From Sphingopyxis sp. (lineage in GTDB: Bacteria; Pseudomonadota; Alphaproteobacteria; Sphingomonadales; Sphingomonadaceae), in assembly GCA_016463225.1 (NCBI GenBank), contig JAEMRT010000018.1, positions 1-64,000 on the forward strand: DNA of 64,000 bases, given 5' to 3'. Numbering within the stretch: position 1 is the first letter of the stretch; every line of letters begins with the position of its first letter. Shown here in pieces: positions 17,679 to 26,524 of the stretch. The notes beneath the pieces are model-generated. The model worked only from the letters and a program-made list of their open reading frames with translations, was not told where the DNA came from and did not search any database. A program made the position numbers and the translations under genes.

Positions 17679-18127
17679 GACTACCTCCTAAATGTCGGGA
17701 ACCGGGCAACACTAGCAAAGCTCGCTATGACCGCAACTGGTCGAATGCAGTCGTAGGGCTCGGCCCGTTATCCAAGGTCTGCTTTTCACGATTTCCCGCC
17801 AGAAGCGGACAGACAGCTATCGGCCAGGTCCAGCAGCTCATTTCCAGCCGACGGAAAGTTTGGCGAAACGTGTCCGGTGGGGTGGCAAGCTGAGGTTGCA
17901 CTCCATCGTCGCTGAAATTGGTCGCTTCACGTCGCTGGGATCATATGGGATGCGGACGTTCGTCAATTGTCACTCCGAGCGCGCTGCCGGTGATGACACT
18001 GGCGGATTGACCCTTTCCTTGCCGAAGTTTCATGCAAACCGGGCGGAGTATGATGAGGTGGTGACGGAGGCGGTCTGACCGGGAACACTTGGGCGCGCTG
18101 GATCGTTGAGCGGACAGGAGATCGCCG
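17679..18127. other. 449-bp stretch without a convincing gene
   Basis: Two weak open frames (17654-17893 and 17860-18078, plus) show no domain or ribosome site. Given the decayed genes on the other side of the DUF899 gene, this stretch may also be eroded coding sequence. The DUF899 promoter should be in its last 100 bases. Confidence 0.4.
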
Positions 18128-18829
18128 ATGACCGCCCAGACGCTAAAGCCTGCATCCGCACTCGCCCAAGGTTACAAGCCTGTCTCTGGCGAGAGCGAAA
18201 AGTATACCGACGCGCGGAAGGCGCTGCTCGAGGCAGAGATTGAAGAGCGGAGAACGATGACCCGCGTGACCGAAAAGCGCCGCGCGCTGCCGCCCGGGCC
18301 AGTCATGCCGAAAGACTGGGCGTTCAAGGACGAGCACGGCTTCGATGCTTCACTGGCCGATCTGTTTGGCGAGCACGAAACCCTGTTCTCGTATTTTTGG
18401 ATGTATGGGCCCGAGCGTGAGCGTCCGTGCCCCATGTGCACCACCACGCTTGCCGCGCTCAACGGCAATGCGCGTTCGATTAAGCAGCGGGTGGCGATGA
18501 AGATCTTTGGCCGCTCGCCGGTGGGGCGGCAGTATGCCTTCGCGCAGGAGCGCGGCTGGCGAGATCTCGACTTCGTACAAACCGTGGGCGACGACTACGC
18601 GAATTTCTTCAACGCGCTCAACAAGGACGGCAGCGAGAACCCGGTGATGGCGGTCTATGTTAAGGACGGCGAACAAGTGCGCCTGTCCTGGCGGGCTTAT
18701 ATGCCCATGGAGGCCGCGGATCCCGGCCAAGATCCGCGCGGCGGACCGGACTTGCAGAACCTGTGGCACGTACTCGACATGACGCCGGAGGGGCGGGGCA
18801 GTGACTGGTATCCGAAACTAGGAGACTGA
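18128..18829 (+). CDS. DUF899 family thioredoxin-like protein
   Basis: A 233-residue protein of the DUF899 family (thioredoxin-like fold). The N-terminal helical part (LEAEIEERRTMTRVTEKRRA) and the domain core LFSYFWMYGPERERPCPMCT are typical, with the cysteine pair CPMC (near residue 101) where thioredoxins have CXXC. The family is widespread but without firm function; redox or dioxygenase-like roles have been suggested. CAGGAGATCG precedes the ATG. It is in the element but not obviously linked to its neighbours. Confidence 0.88.
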   Translation: MTAQTLKPASALAQGYKPVSGESEKYTDARKALLEAEIEERRTMTRVTEKRRALPPGPVMPKDWAFKDEHGFDASLADLFGEHETLFSYFWMYGPERERPCPMCTTTLAALNGNARSIKQRVAMKIFGRSPVGRQYAFAQERGWRDLDFVQTVGDDYANFFNALNKDGSENPVMAVYVKDGEQVRLSWRAYMPMEAADPGQDPRGGPDLQNLWHVLDMTPEGRGSDWYPKLGD

Positions 18830-18843
18830 AGCAAATCCGCCCA

Positions 18844-19021
18844 CGGACTGCGAGATGAATCCATCAGACGGTCCCATCGCGGCGAGGATGCTTAGTTTCA
18901 TGGCGATCAAGCGCCAGGCTCACGGCGACGAAATCGCCGAGATTGCAGTGTTCCTTGCGGGACCCACGCAGCGATGATCACCGGTTCGATGCAGACGATC
19001 GACGGCGGCTTCAGCGCATAA
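18844..19021 (+). pseudogene. Remnant of a short-chain dehydrogenase/reductase C-terminus
   Basis: Reads TDCEMNPSDGPIAARML, then MAIKRQAHGDEIAEIAVFLAGP, a clear SDR C-terminal half. It then hits a frameshift and stop, after which another frame continues AAMITGSMQTIDGGFSA to a stop at 19021. The MNPSDGP, DEIA..AVFLAGP and ITGS..TIDGGFSA segments are hallmarks of classical SDRs. The Rossmann N-terminus and catalytic Tyr-x-x-x-Lys are missing, so this is a decayed gene end. Confidence 0.75.
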
Positions 19022-19158
19022 TCGCGATCCACGCAAACCAAGAAAAGTTCTAGAAGCTCCCGCCAGCGCGGATTGTGGCAGCTATGGGCATTTGCTGCGC
19101 CAAAAGAGGTCGGTCTGCAACCGGCCATGGGCTGACATCCTTCATCGCGTACTCTCGC

Positions 19159-19412
19159 TCATCCGCGGGGACCTCGCGCCTCGTCACCAAACAAGTCGGG
19201 GTTTTTGAAGCCCTTTGCGAGATGGTTGATCCACGCGCGGACCAGCGGCGGCAGTCCGGTTCGCGTCGTGAAGACAAGGTGGACGATTCCATTCTCGGTT
19301 CGCCACTCGGGCAGGACGTTAACGAGCGTGCCCGGCTTGCACGGGGTTGCCGGCGGCGATGCAGGCTGGAACGAATTCGAGGCCGGCCTTGTCGAAGGTG
19401 TGCCACTCGGCC
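19159..19412 (-). pseudogene. Remnant of a LysR-family regulator C-terminus
   Basis: On the minus strand, 19332 down to 19192 reads GTLVNVLPEWRTENGIVHLV, followed by FTTRTGLPPLVRAWINHLAK. This is the end of a LysR substrate-binding domain, where LPEWR and the GLPP..VRA.IDHL pattern are typical. The preceding part (GEPAEWHTFDKAGLEFVPAC) is in another frame, so there is a frameshift near 19340. No DNA-binding domain is present. Together with the SDR remnants it suggests an old LysR-SDR gene pair. Confidence 0.6.
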
Positions 19413-19516
19413 GGCTCGCCGAGCCGCGCGAGATCGGCAAGGTTGCAGCGTTCCTGTCGGCGCTTGCCGCCGGCAGCGAGCGCTCATTAGCAACCGCGTC
19501 CAATATCGGGGGCGTC
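19400..19516 (+). pseudogene. Second SDR-like fragment
   Basis: Reads VPLGRLAEPREIGKVAAFLS followed by ALAAGSER, matching the IPLGR.G.PEEIA..VAFL segment near the end of SDR enzymes. It is fused out of context to reverse-strand LysR sequence, so it is a rearranged fragment. The 250 bases after it (19517-19865) show no gene apart from the upstream region of the HlyD gene. Confidence 0.45.
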
Positions 19517-19865
19517 GCGGGGGCGCCCAGCCCCTGCGGAAGGGATACGGACCGACCAAGGGCCGGCCGTCAGGGGAAGGCTTTCCCCTCACCCTCGCTA
19601 GCCGAGCTAGTGTGATTCGCTTTTCGAGCGAACCTTGTTGTTCCCACCAATGTGGATCAAATACCCCACGCGGCCTTGCACGCGCGCTTGCAATTCCGCA
19701 ATCATGCTGTAGCCATCTATAAATCTTGGGAAATCCTGCAAACGGGCAGCATGACTAAAACCACAAAGATGCAGCGAGAATTGCTGCGACGACCGAGCAT
19801 GAGCGGCATTTCGTGACCGACCATGGCCGAATGGCGACAAGGGTAGCAGCACGGGGGGGTGCGCA

Positions 19866-21089
19866 TTGTTTCGGCCGGAAGTGATTTCTCATCGGGCGGA
19901 TCGGCTTTCGGGTGATGTTGCAGTTGCGATGCCGGTCGCGTGGCACGCTATCGGCTATCTTATATTCGGCGGTGTAGCGGCTGCGCTGATACTTCTATCC
20001 CTCGCGGACTATTCGCGTGTTGAAACGGTTGGCGGCGTTATCGTGCCCGATAAAGGCGTTTCTCTTATAACGCCGACGCGGGGCGGCATAGTTTCCGATC
20101 TTTCGGTCCACGATGGACAGACTGTTTCTGCTGGCGATGAATTGGCATCGATCCGTGTTGAGGAGGACAGCAGATCGGGCGTTTCAACAGGCACACAGAT
20201 CGAGGCCGCCGTCAGGCGCCAAGACGAAAGCCTCGCGTCTCAAATCAGCGCCGTCACGGCCTCCGCGCAGGCACAGGTCTTTCAATTGTCAGCGCAAAAA
20301 TCCGGGATATCAGCCGAAATACTGCAAATCCAATCCCAGATCGGTCTACAGCGTGACCTCGTGGCATCCGCGCAGCGAGATCTTGACCGGACGCGCACAG
20401 TTGCGGAGCGCGGCTTCATTAGCCAGCGTGATCTACAGTATCGGGAGGAAGCCCTAGTGTCGCGTCGGCAAGGGCTGGCGCAGTTCGTGCAAACGCTTGC
20501 CGCAAAACGCGCTACTCTCATTGAACTAGAACGCACCGCGGCCCAGATAATGGCTCAAGCGGATGCGCAGAAAGCGGGGCTAGCAGCGAGCCGGGCTGAA
20601 TTGGTGCAGCAGTCCGCAAACAATTCCGGCGCTCGATCCTATGTGTTGCGCGCGCCTGTTTCTGGACAAGTAACGGCTCTTACAGCGCGCGTGGGCCAGG
20701 TCGCGAACCAGCAGAGCGCATTGATGACGATCATCCCTGCCGGATCGAAGCTGCGCGCCGAACTCACCGTTCCAAGCGCTGCAATCGGTTTTCTTAAGCC
20801 CGGGCAAGAGGTCCGTCTTGCATTGGATGCCTTTCCCTACCAGCGTTTTGGGACAATCAGGGGCCAAGTGCTCACGGTCGCTAGAAGCGCGGTGAGCAAG
20901 CAGTCGGAAAGTGGAGCAACCACATTGGTTTACCCGGTAACGGTCGCGGTAGACCGCATCTATGTCGTCGCATTTGGCCGGAAGGAACCCTTGGTATCAG
21001 GCATGTCGCTGAGCGCGCGAATTGTAACGGAAAAGCAATCCTTGCTCCAATGGCTTTTTGAGCCCTTGTTTGCAGTACGGCGTCGCTAG
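19866..21089 (+). CDS. HlyD-family periplasmic adaptor (membrane fusion protein) of the RiPP exporter
   Basis: A 407-residue adaptor. It has one N-terminal membrane anchor (residues about 25-47, HAIGYLIFGGVAAALILLSL), a lipoyl/barrel start (VETVGGVIVPDKG; GIVSDLSVHDGQTVSAGDEL), a long coiled-coil hairpin (residues about 110-250), then the second half (SYVLRAPVSGQVTALTARVG) and beta-barrel. It links the inner-membrane ABC exporter to an outer-membrane TolC-like channel, which is not in this window. The start is a TTG at 19866; no good ATG precedes the anchor. Its stop is 6 bases before the ABC exporter, so the pair is cotranscribed. Confidence 0.87.
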   Translation: MFRPEVISHRADRLSGDVAVAMPVAWHAIGYLIFGGVAAALILLSLADYSRVETVGGVIVPDKGVSLITPTRGGIVSDLSVHDGQTVSAGDELASIRVEEDSRSGVSTGTQIEAAVRRQDESLASQISAVTASAQAQVFQLSAQKSGISAEILQIQSQIGLQRDLVASAQRDLDRTRTVAERGFISQRDLQYREEALVSRRQGLAQFVQTLAAKRATLIELERTAAQIMAQADAQKAGLAASRAELVQQSANNSGARSYVLRAPVSGQVTALTARVGQVANQQSALMTIIPAGSKLRAELTVPSAAIGFLKPGQEVRLALDAFPYQRFGTIRGQVLTVARSAVSKQSESGATTLVYPVTVAVDRIYVVAFGRKEPLVSGMSLSARIVTEKQSLLQWLFEPLFAVRRR

Positions 21090-21095
21090 ATCGTT

Positions 21096-23252
21096 ATGCT
21101 CGACTTTGGAATTATGAGCCGAGCGCGTGTGCGCCTCGTCCGTCAAACGGAGACAGCCGAATGCGGGCTTGCTTGCCTGACCATGGTAGCCAATTTTTAC
21201 GGGCTTGATGTTGATCTCGGCACGATGCGAAGGCGATTTGCGCCGTCTTTGCGCGGCGCATCACTGCGGTGGCTGATCGAACTATCCGACAAAATTGGTT
21301 TGATCCCGCGGGCAGTAAAGTTGCCGATCGAGGAATTGGCGTATCTTCATTCGCCCTGCATCCTGCATTGGGACATGAATCACTTTGTGGTGCTGGAGGG
21401 CGTCCGCGGCGGCAAGGCATTGATCCACGACCCAGACGGTCGTTCCATTTGGATGCCGATGGCTACGGTTTCGAAGCATTTTACCGGCGTCGCGCTCGAA
21501 CTTCGTCCCAGCGACAGTTTCGAAACCGGTCAGTATCGAGAACGCTTGAAGCTCCCGCAACTTTGGCGACGAATAACGGGAATGAAGCGGGCGCTCGCAC
21601 AAGTGCTGGTGCTCAGCGTTGTGCTTCAGGCGTTTGTGCTCGCGTCCCCCTATTATATGCAGGTCGCCATCGACCGGGCGTTGCCCGCGTTGGACAATAA
21701 TCTTCTGGCCGTTCTTGCATTAGGTTTTGGATTGTTCACGCTCATCGACGCGGGAGCTTCCTACCTCCGATCGCTTGCCCTGCTCGTCGCCGGCACTACG
21801 CTGGGTTACGGCATCGCCTCCAACATCGCGCGCCGCTTGTTCAGATTGCCTATCGATTGGTTCGAGAAGCGCCATACCGGCGATATCCTATCCCGGTTCC
21901 AATCGATCACGCCGATCCAGAATATGCTTACTCAAGGAGCCGTCGCAGCGATAGTGGACGGCACGATGGCGATTCTGACCTTGGCGCTGATGTTCTGGTA
22001 CAGCACTCTTTTGGCGATCATCGCCCTCGTCGCCTTCTCGCTATACAGCGCCGTGCGATTTGTCTCCTTTTCCTTTGAACGAGAAGCGCAGGAGGCGTCG
22101 ATCATCACTCATGGAAAGGAGCAGACAACCCTTATCGAAACTCTGCGCGGCATGACTACCTTGCGCCTATTCGGGCGAGAAACTTTGCGGCACGCAATGT
22201 GGCAAGCTCGCCTTACCGACGCTGTCAATGCTGACGTTCGAGTCGCGCGGATCCGTATTTGGCAAACATCTGCCAATATGCTCATTTTCGGAATAGAGAA
22301 CATTGTTGCCATCTGGCTGGCGATCGGTTTCGTGATTGACGGCTCGGGGTTCAGCATAGGCATGATCTTCGCGTACATGGCCTACAAGACGCAGTTCATC
22401 CAGAAAACCTCCGCGCTCATTGATCAGGGCATAGCCTTGAAAATGCTCGGACTCCATCTCGAACGGCTGTCGGATATCGCCTTGACGAAGGAGGACAAGG
22501 TCTTCGCTGAGAGCATGGACGTCCCGACGATGCTCAACGGCAAGATCGAGCTGAGAAGCATCTCTTATCGATATACTCCCAATGACCCGTTGGTTCTTGA
22601 GGGCGCGAGCCTGGTCGTTGAGCCGGGTGAACATATTGCAATCACCGGGTCGTCCGGCGGCGGAAAATCGACTTTGGTCAAACTGATCCTGGGCCTGGTC
22701 GAACCCGACGATGGAGAGGTACTTATCGACGATCTGACGTTGGCCCGATTTGGCTATAAGAACTTTCACAGCCAGGTTGCCGCCGTATTGCAGTTCGATA
22801 ATCTTTTCGCCGGCACCCTCGCGGAGAACATCGCGTTGTTCGACGACCAGATCGACATGGAACGCGTGAGGAGATCTTCAACTACCGCATCGATCCACGA
22901 CGACATCATGCGCATGCCGATGCAATACGAAACATTGGTAGGAGACATGGGGTCGACCTTGTCGGGCGGGCAGAAGCAGCGCGTGTTGCTTGCCCGCGCG
23001 CTCTACCGAGAACCCAAGATACTGGTGATGGATGAGGGAACCGCACATCTGGACATACGGCACGAGCAAGCCGTCAACGCAGCAATAGAGAAAATGGGAA
23101 TCACCCGGATCATCGTTGCGCATCGCCTGGAGACGATAATAGCCGCTTCAAGAATATTCTCCGTTGAAAACGGTAGGATTGATGACGTCACCGACAGGTT
23201 CGAAGTAACAAAGAGGCATATGCTTGGAAGGGAAATCCAGCACCCAGAATAA
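21096..23252 (+). CDS. C39-peptidase ABC exporter (PCAT) for double-glycine leader peptides
   Basis: A 718-residue three-part protein: an N-terminal C39 peptidase with Gln17 and Cys23 (QTETAECGLACL), His96 (MNHFVVLEG) and Asp112 (HDPDGR); six membrane segments (about 165-445); and an ATPase with Walker A GSSGGGKST (518-526), LSGGQ (622-626) and Walker B ILVMDE. All catalytic residues are present. Such transporters cut leader peptides after a GG/GA/GS site while exporting the core. The two precursor peptides downstream have leaders that fit this rule, so this is their likely maturation protease and exporter. Confidence 0.93.
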   Translation: MLDFGIMSRARVRLVRQTETAECGLACLTMVANFYGLDVDLGTMRRRFAPSLRGASLRWLIELSDKIGLIPRAVKLPIEELAYLHSPCILHWDMNHFVVLEGVRGGKALIHDPDGRSIWMPMATVSKHFTGVALELRPSDSFETGQYRERLKLPQLWRRITGMKRALAQVLVLSVVLQAFVLASPYYMQVAIDRALPALDNNLLAVLALGFGLFTLIDAGASYLRSLALLVAGTTLGYGIASNIARRLFRLPIDWFEKRHTGDILSRFQSITPIQNMLTQGAVAAIVDGTMAILTLALMFWYSTLLAIIALVAFSLYSAVRFVSFSFEREAQEASIITHGKEQTTLIETLRGMTTLRLFGRETLRHAMWQARLTDAVNADVRVARIRIWQTSANMLIFGIENIVAIWLAIGFVIDGSGFSIGMIFAYMAYKTQFIQKTSALIDQGIALKMLGLHLERLSDIALTKEDKVFAESMDVPTMLNGKIELRSISYRYTPNDPLVLEGASLVVEPGEHIAITGSSGGGKSTLVKLILGLVEPDDGEVLIDDLTLARFGYKNFHSQVAAVLQFDNLFAGTLAENIALFDDQIDMERVRRSSTTASIHDDIMRMPMQYETLVGDMGSTLSGGQKQRVLLARALYREPKILVMDEGTAHLDIRHEQAVNAAIEKMGITRIIVAHRLETIIAASRIFSVENGRIDDVTDRFEVTKRHMLGREIQHPE

Positions 23253-23456
23253 AGCAAACGCACGCAATATTTCAAATATTATATCACCAGAGACTCGTAG
23301 GTATCATATTTACGAGTTAAATATATTTTTCTCTAATTCACTACTTTCCAATGTGGATGATTCTATACTTGTATCGAATCGCTATGTAGGTCATCTTCAT
23401 TGGCGTAGGGCATTCGCATTCTCTAAGAATGATCTTACATCTAGAGGAGAGTAAAC
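23253..23456 (+). promoter_or_regulatory. AT-rich leader region of precursor A with candidate terminator hairpin
   Basis: This 204-bp AT-rich gap contains the inverted repeat ACTCGTA/TACGAGT (23293-23317, 11-base loop) followed by a T-rich run, a possible weak terminator for the exporter transcript. A second dyad, CATTCTCTAAGAATG (23417-23431), lies 25 bases before the precursor start and may fold in its 5' leader. The precursor ribosome site is GAGGAGAG. A separate promoter for precursor A is likely in 23318-23420, but I cannot define its boxes. Confidence 0.4.
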
Positions 23457-23633
23457 ATGGGCAAATATGTTCGTCCTTTTTCAAGAGTGGCCGCAGTCGA
23501 ACTGAAAGACTGCGAAATCGATACCGTTAATGGCGGCGGCGGCTTCGGAAACGACGCCCCCGCCAACACGGATGTCTATACGAATATCCCGAATTCCGAA
23601 GCATGGAAATACGACGGAAGCCACCCCGACTAG
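23457..23633 (+). CDS. RiPP precursor peptide A (graspetide-like)
   Basis: A 58-residue peptide. The leader VELKDCEIDTVNGG fits the double-glycine rule exactly (Val at -4, Ile -7, Glu -8, Leu -12 from Gly27). The predicted core starts GGFGNDAPANT and ends WKYDGSHPD. The core is rich in Thr/Ser (Thr38, Thr42, Ser47, Ser55), Asp/Glu (Asp33, Asp39, Glu48, Asp53, Asp58) and one Lys51, the donor and acceptor residues used in ester or amide rings made by ATP-grasp ligases. A strong ribosome site (GAGGAGAG) precedes the ATG. It is directly followed by a hairpin and the ATP-grasp gene. An alternative cleavage after Gly29 is possible. Confidence 0.8.
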   Translation: MGKYVRPFSRVAAVELKDCEIDTVNGGGGFGNDAPANTDVYTNIPNSEAWKYDGSHPD

Positions 23634-23675
23634 ATATTTTATCCCAAAATCAGAATTTGGATTGCATATAGAACT

Positions 23676-23706
23676 GGGGCAGTTTCTGAGAAATTGCCCC
23701 ATTTTT
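23676..23706 (+). terminator. Intrinsic terminator/attenuator between precursor A and its ligase gene
   Basis: The stem GGGGCAGTTT pairs with AAATTGCCCC (one G-U pair, five-base loop), followed by ATTTTT. Placed between a strongly translated precursor and its enzyme gene, it would let only part of transcription continue, giving a high precursor to enzyme ratio. Confidence 0.7.
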
Positions 23707-23734
23707 AACCGCATAATCTTCAGTCAGGTGACCG

Positions 23735-24871
23735 ATGCCCGGGCGCGACATCTTAATATTTACCAACAGCTTGGACACGCATGCATGCGCGGTCGAACGC
23801 GTGTTGCAGATCCGGGGCGGCAATCCCATCGTGATAAATACTGCCCATCTGATGGTCGGAGAATCCGTATCCGCAAGATATTCGGAGGGCTGTACAAAAA
23901 TCAGGATGGGAGGATTTGAAGGAACGTCAGCCGATGTTCACTCCTCATGGAACAGGCGTTTTAGCAAACTATTCTCGTTGCCAGAGAATTTGCATCCGGC
24001 AGATAGAACATTTGTCCGAAATAACACCCAGTCGACGCTGACCGGTTTCTTGGGGCTGATCGATGACAGATTTCCTGTAAACCCGCTGGCCTCGGCGCGA
24101 TACTCGTCCAACAAGCTATTGCAATTGCAAGCTGCGAAGCGCGCGAATTTCCTTGTGCCAGAGACGCTGATATCGAACCATATAGGGGATATCAGGGGAT
24201 TTATCGACGCCGTCGGGGACGCTTGCGTGAAGCCGTACCACTCGCATGGATGGAAGACCGACGATGGCGTGTTTCAGGCTTTGACAGTTCGCATAGGAAA
24301 GGATGATGTATTTGATGCATCTGCCTTCGAAATATCCCCGCATATCTATCAGGAATATGTAAGAAAAAAAGAAGAGTATAGGGTAACAATATTCGGAAAC
24401 TTCTCTGCGGCAGTAAGAATAGATTCTCAGTCTCTCGATGATCAATCGAGCGTCGACTGGCGATCCTCTCCACAATATACGAGCACTCTCGAGCCTTGCG
24501 AGCTTCCACCTGACGTCATCAACTCACTAAAAAAAGTTCTAGTGAGCCTTGGACTTCGATTTGGCACTTTCGATCTGGCCAGAAATGCCGATGGAGAATA
24601 TGTATTCTTCGAAGTAAATGAGGCGGGCCAGTGGCTTTGGCAGGAAATGCACTGCCCCGATTGCAGAATTTTGCAGCCTTTCAGCGAGTTTCTGCATTGC
24701 GCGAGCGATGATTTCTCATGGGAACCATCCAGGCGCAGTCGTGAATGCGACGCGGTCGAGGTGCTGAAAAACCTCAGAAGCGACCCACGGTTCAACGGCC
24801 AATCTCCCGACGACTATCCCGACGAAGAGGTCCATGTTAGTGACGAGCGGGTTCAGAATGGAGACGGTTAA
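23735..24871 (+). CDS. MvdC/MvdD-like ATP-grasp peptide ligase A
   Basis: A 378-residue ATP-grasp protein of the RiPP-maturase type. It has the N-terminal half with SSNKLLQLQAAKRANFLVPE (residues 124-143, as in microviridin ligases NKLLQLQ..), the nucleotide-binding VKPYHSHG (165-172), the EEYRVTIFG strand (213-221) and the metal-binding C-terminal EVNEAGQWLWQE (293-304), whose Glu and Asn coordinate Mg. Known relatives activate Asp/Glu side chains as acyl phosphates and close omega-ester or omega-amide rings. It follows precursor A by 101 bases, with AGGTG before the ATG. The last 65 residues are polar and acidic. Local GC is low, suggesting recent acquisition. Confidence 0.87.
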   Translation: MPGRDILIFTNSLDTHACAVERVLQIRGGNPIVINTAHLMVGESVSARYSEGCTKIRMGGFEGTSADVHSSWNRRFSKLFSLPENLHPADRTFVRNNTQSTLTGFLGLIDDRFPVNPLASARYSSNKLLQLQAAKRANFLVPETLISNHIGDIRGFIDAVGDACVKPYHSHGWKTDDGVFQALTVRIGKDDVFDASAFEISPHIYQEYVRKKEEYRVTIFGNFSAAVRIDSQSLDDQSSVDWRSSPQYTSTLEPCELPPDVINSLKKVLVSLGLRFGTFDLARNADGEYVFFEVNEAGQWLWQEMHCPDCRILQPFSEFLHCASDDFSWEPSRRSRECDAVEVLKNLRSDPRFNGQSPDDYPDEEVHVSDERVQNGDG

Positions 24872-24917
24872 AGGATATAGAGAGCGCCCGCAACACCTCC
24901 GCTTTGAGCCGGTGGGT

Positions 24918-25916
24918 ATGACGCGCCCTTTTGGTCCCTTGCTTCAGGAGCCGCGAGAGCCGACCCGAAGCGGGCGCCGCGCGCAGTTGGTGCTGATACT
25001 GGGTAGTGCTATGCTGGCATCCTGCACGAATATGCAAACTAGCTCCCCCCCTCCTCCGCTTGTGGCATACGCGCCCAGGAAATCCGAGTCTTCACCCTCG
25101 GTTCGGGGGTGGGAGCAAGTTGCAGCGCTTCAGCCTAGATTTGTCGTGTTCGGCGAAATTCACGGAACGAAAGAAGCGCCACTTCTCTTCGGACAACAGG
25201 CTTCTGCCCTTGCGGCCCAGAACCAACGCGTGCTGATCGCCGTCGAACTAGGCGCGATTTACAATAGGCAGGTCCAGAAAGCCTGGAACGGGCCGCATGC
25301 CACCTTCGAGCAGTCGTTGACCGCGGCCGGATGGGCCGGTGGCCGTGACGGAACAAAGAGCGTGGCAATGCTGGAAATGCTCTCGCGGCTTCATCGGCTG
25401 AAGGAATACGGAGCAAGACTCTCCGTTGTGGCCTTCAACGGTGCCAGGGACGATGCGCAGGCGAGCCGCCTGAAGACACTAAGCAGTGCTGCTGGCCACG
25501 AGGAAGCACAGGCAGAAAATATCATTGATGCCGCTAATGCCGACAATTTCGATTATGTGCTTGTTCTCGTCGGCAACGCCCATGCGCGGAAGAAGGAAAT
25601 TGATCGCTTCGGCGATCAGTACCGACCGATGGCCATGCTACTGGAGCGGGCTGGCAAGACCGTGTCTTTGAACATGGCGTGGTCGAGTGGAACGGCTTGG
25701 AACTGCATCCTGAAGGCCGGGGTCCGCCCCCCCCCTAAGAAACCTGTTACAACTGATATGCTGAATTGCGGCAATCAGCCAGAAGCAGGACAAACCAATA
25801 GAGACAACTTGCCATATATGTCCCTTGGGCGACTGCCCGAAGATACCGATGGCGACAGTTTTGACGGTTACTTCTGGCTTGGCACGATATCCGGATCACC
25901 GCCCGCTCGACCTTGA
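24918..25916 (+). CDS. ChaN/EreA-like lipoprotein 1 of the RiPP locus
   Basis: A predicted lipoprotein of about 332 residues. It has a basic N-region, then LVLILGSAMLASC with the lipobox Cys at 36. The mature part carries FGEIHGTKE (GEIHGT 79-84) and LVLVGNAHAR (GNAHAR 219-224), the two histidine motifs typical of the ChaN/EreA-like (TIKI/TraB-related) fold. Its family includes heme-binding ChaN and erythromycin esterase. The cysteines in AWNC and LNCG may pair. The start is uncertain: the frame opens at 24834 inside the ligase gene, and ATG 24858 is also possible. It is paralogous to the gene at 26525. The role (immunity, tailoring, surface receptor) is unknown. Confidence 0.7.
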   Translation: MTRPFGPLLQEPREPTRSGRRAQLVLILGSAMLASCTNMQTSSPPPPLVAYAPRKSESSPSVRGWEQVAALQPRFVVFGEIHGTKEAPLLFGQQASALAAQNQRVLIAVELGAIYNRQVQKAWNGPHATFEQSLTAAGWAGGRDGTKSVAMLEMLSRLHRLKEYGARLSVVAFNGARDDAQASRLKTLSSAAGHEEAQAENIIDAANADNFDYVLVLVGNAHARKKEIDRFGDQYRPMAMLLERAGKTVSLNMAWSSGTAWNCILKAGVRPPPKKPVTTDMLNCGNQPEAGQTNRDNLPYMSLGRLPEDTDGDSFDGYFWLGTISGSPPARP

Positions 25917-26079
25917 GAAGTTTGGTCCAATTTGGCGGCAATTATCGAAAAGATTCGAATTCCAAGCTTCTTCTAAGGCCAAGGCGCTCTGCCACGCGAT
26001 AGTCGACCCAACAGACGCTTGACTTCGATTGTGCTCAGCCGCACCATCCTCGCGTCAGCCCTCCCAAGGAGTTAATTCA

Positions 26080-26517
26080 TTGAAACAGGGGATGCTTCTG
26101 GCGCTCATTTGCTCGCTGACGGCCTGTTCCGAGGAAGCGCCACCGCGCAAGAGCGACACGATATTTTTGGCCGAAGAAAAGACCGACGACCAGAGCTGCG
26201 CGATGGTTACGGCCCACGCGCCGGGAGGCAGCGCGATTTCGGTGCCTCATCGCTTCTGCGACGGATGGGAAGGCTTGTCTTGCGGCAATGTCGTGGTTGC
26301 GCGTGCGAAGGGGGGCGCGAAGGTCGAGGGCTTCGTGACTGGACCCGAATTCGCGTCCGAAGTCGATCTCAAGCGCATCGAAGCCATAGCATCGCCGGAT
26401 TTCGAAACGCTTCAGGTCGAATGTGCAAAAAACGGCGTGAAGCTCAAGGTCAACGGCGCAGGCGATACGTTTCGTGAAATAATGGTCGAAAAGACTGGAC
26501 GCATAGCCTTCTTATGA
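26080..26517 (+). CDS. Small cysteine-rich lipoprotein of the RiPP locus
   Basis: A predicted 145-residue lipoprotein of no family known to me. The signal peptide MKQGMLLALICSLTAC ends in a lipobox (LTAC). The mature domain has four more cysteines (SCAMV, RFCDGW, LSCGN, VECAKN), probably two disulfides, and looks beta-rich. I favour the TTG at 26080, with AAGGAG 8 bases upstream; ATG 26092 is the alternative. It lies between the two ChaN/EreA-like genes, 7 bases before the second, so it is in the same transcription unit. Confidence 0.6.
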   Translation: MKQGMLLALICSLTACSEEAPPRKSDTIFLAEEKTDDQSCAMVTAHAPGGSAISVPHRFCDGWEGLSCGNVVVARAKGGAKVEGFVTGPEFASEVDLKRIEAIASPDFETLQVECAKNGVKLKVNGAGDTFREIMVEKTGRIAFL

Positions 26518-26524
26518 AACCCTT

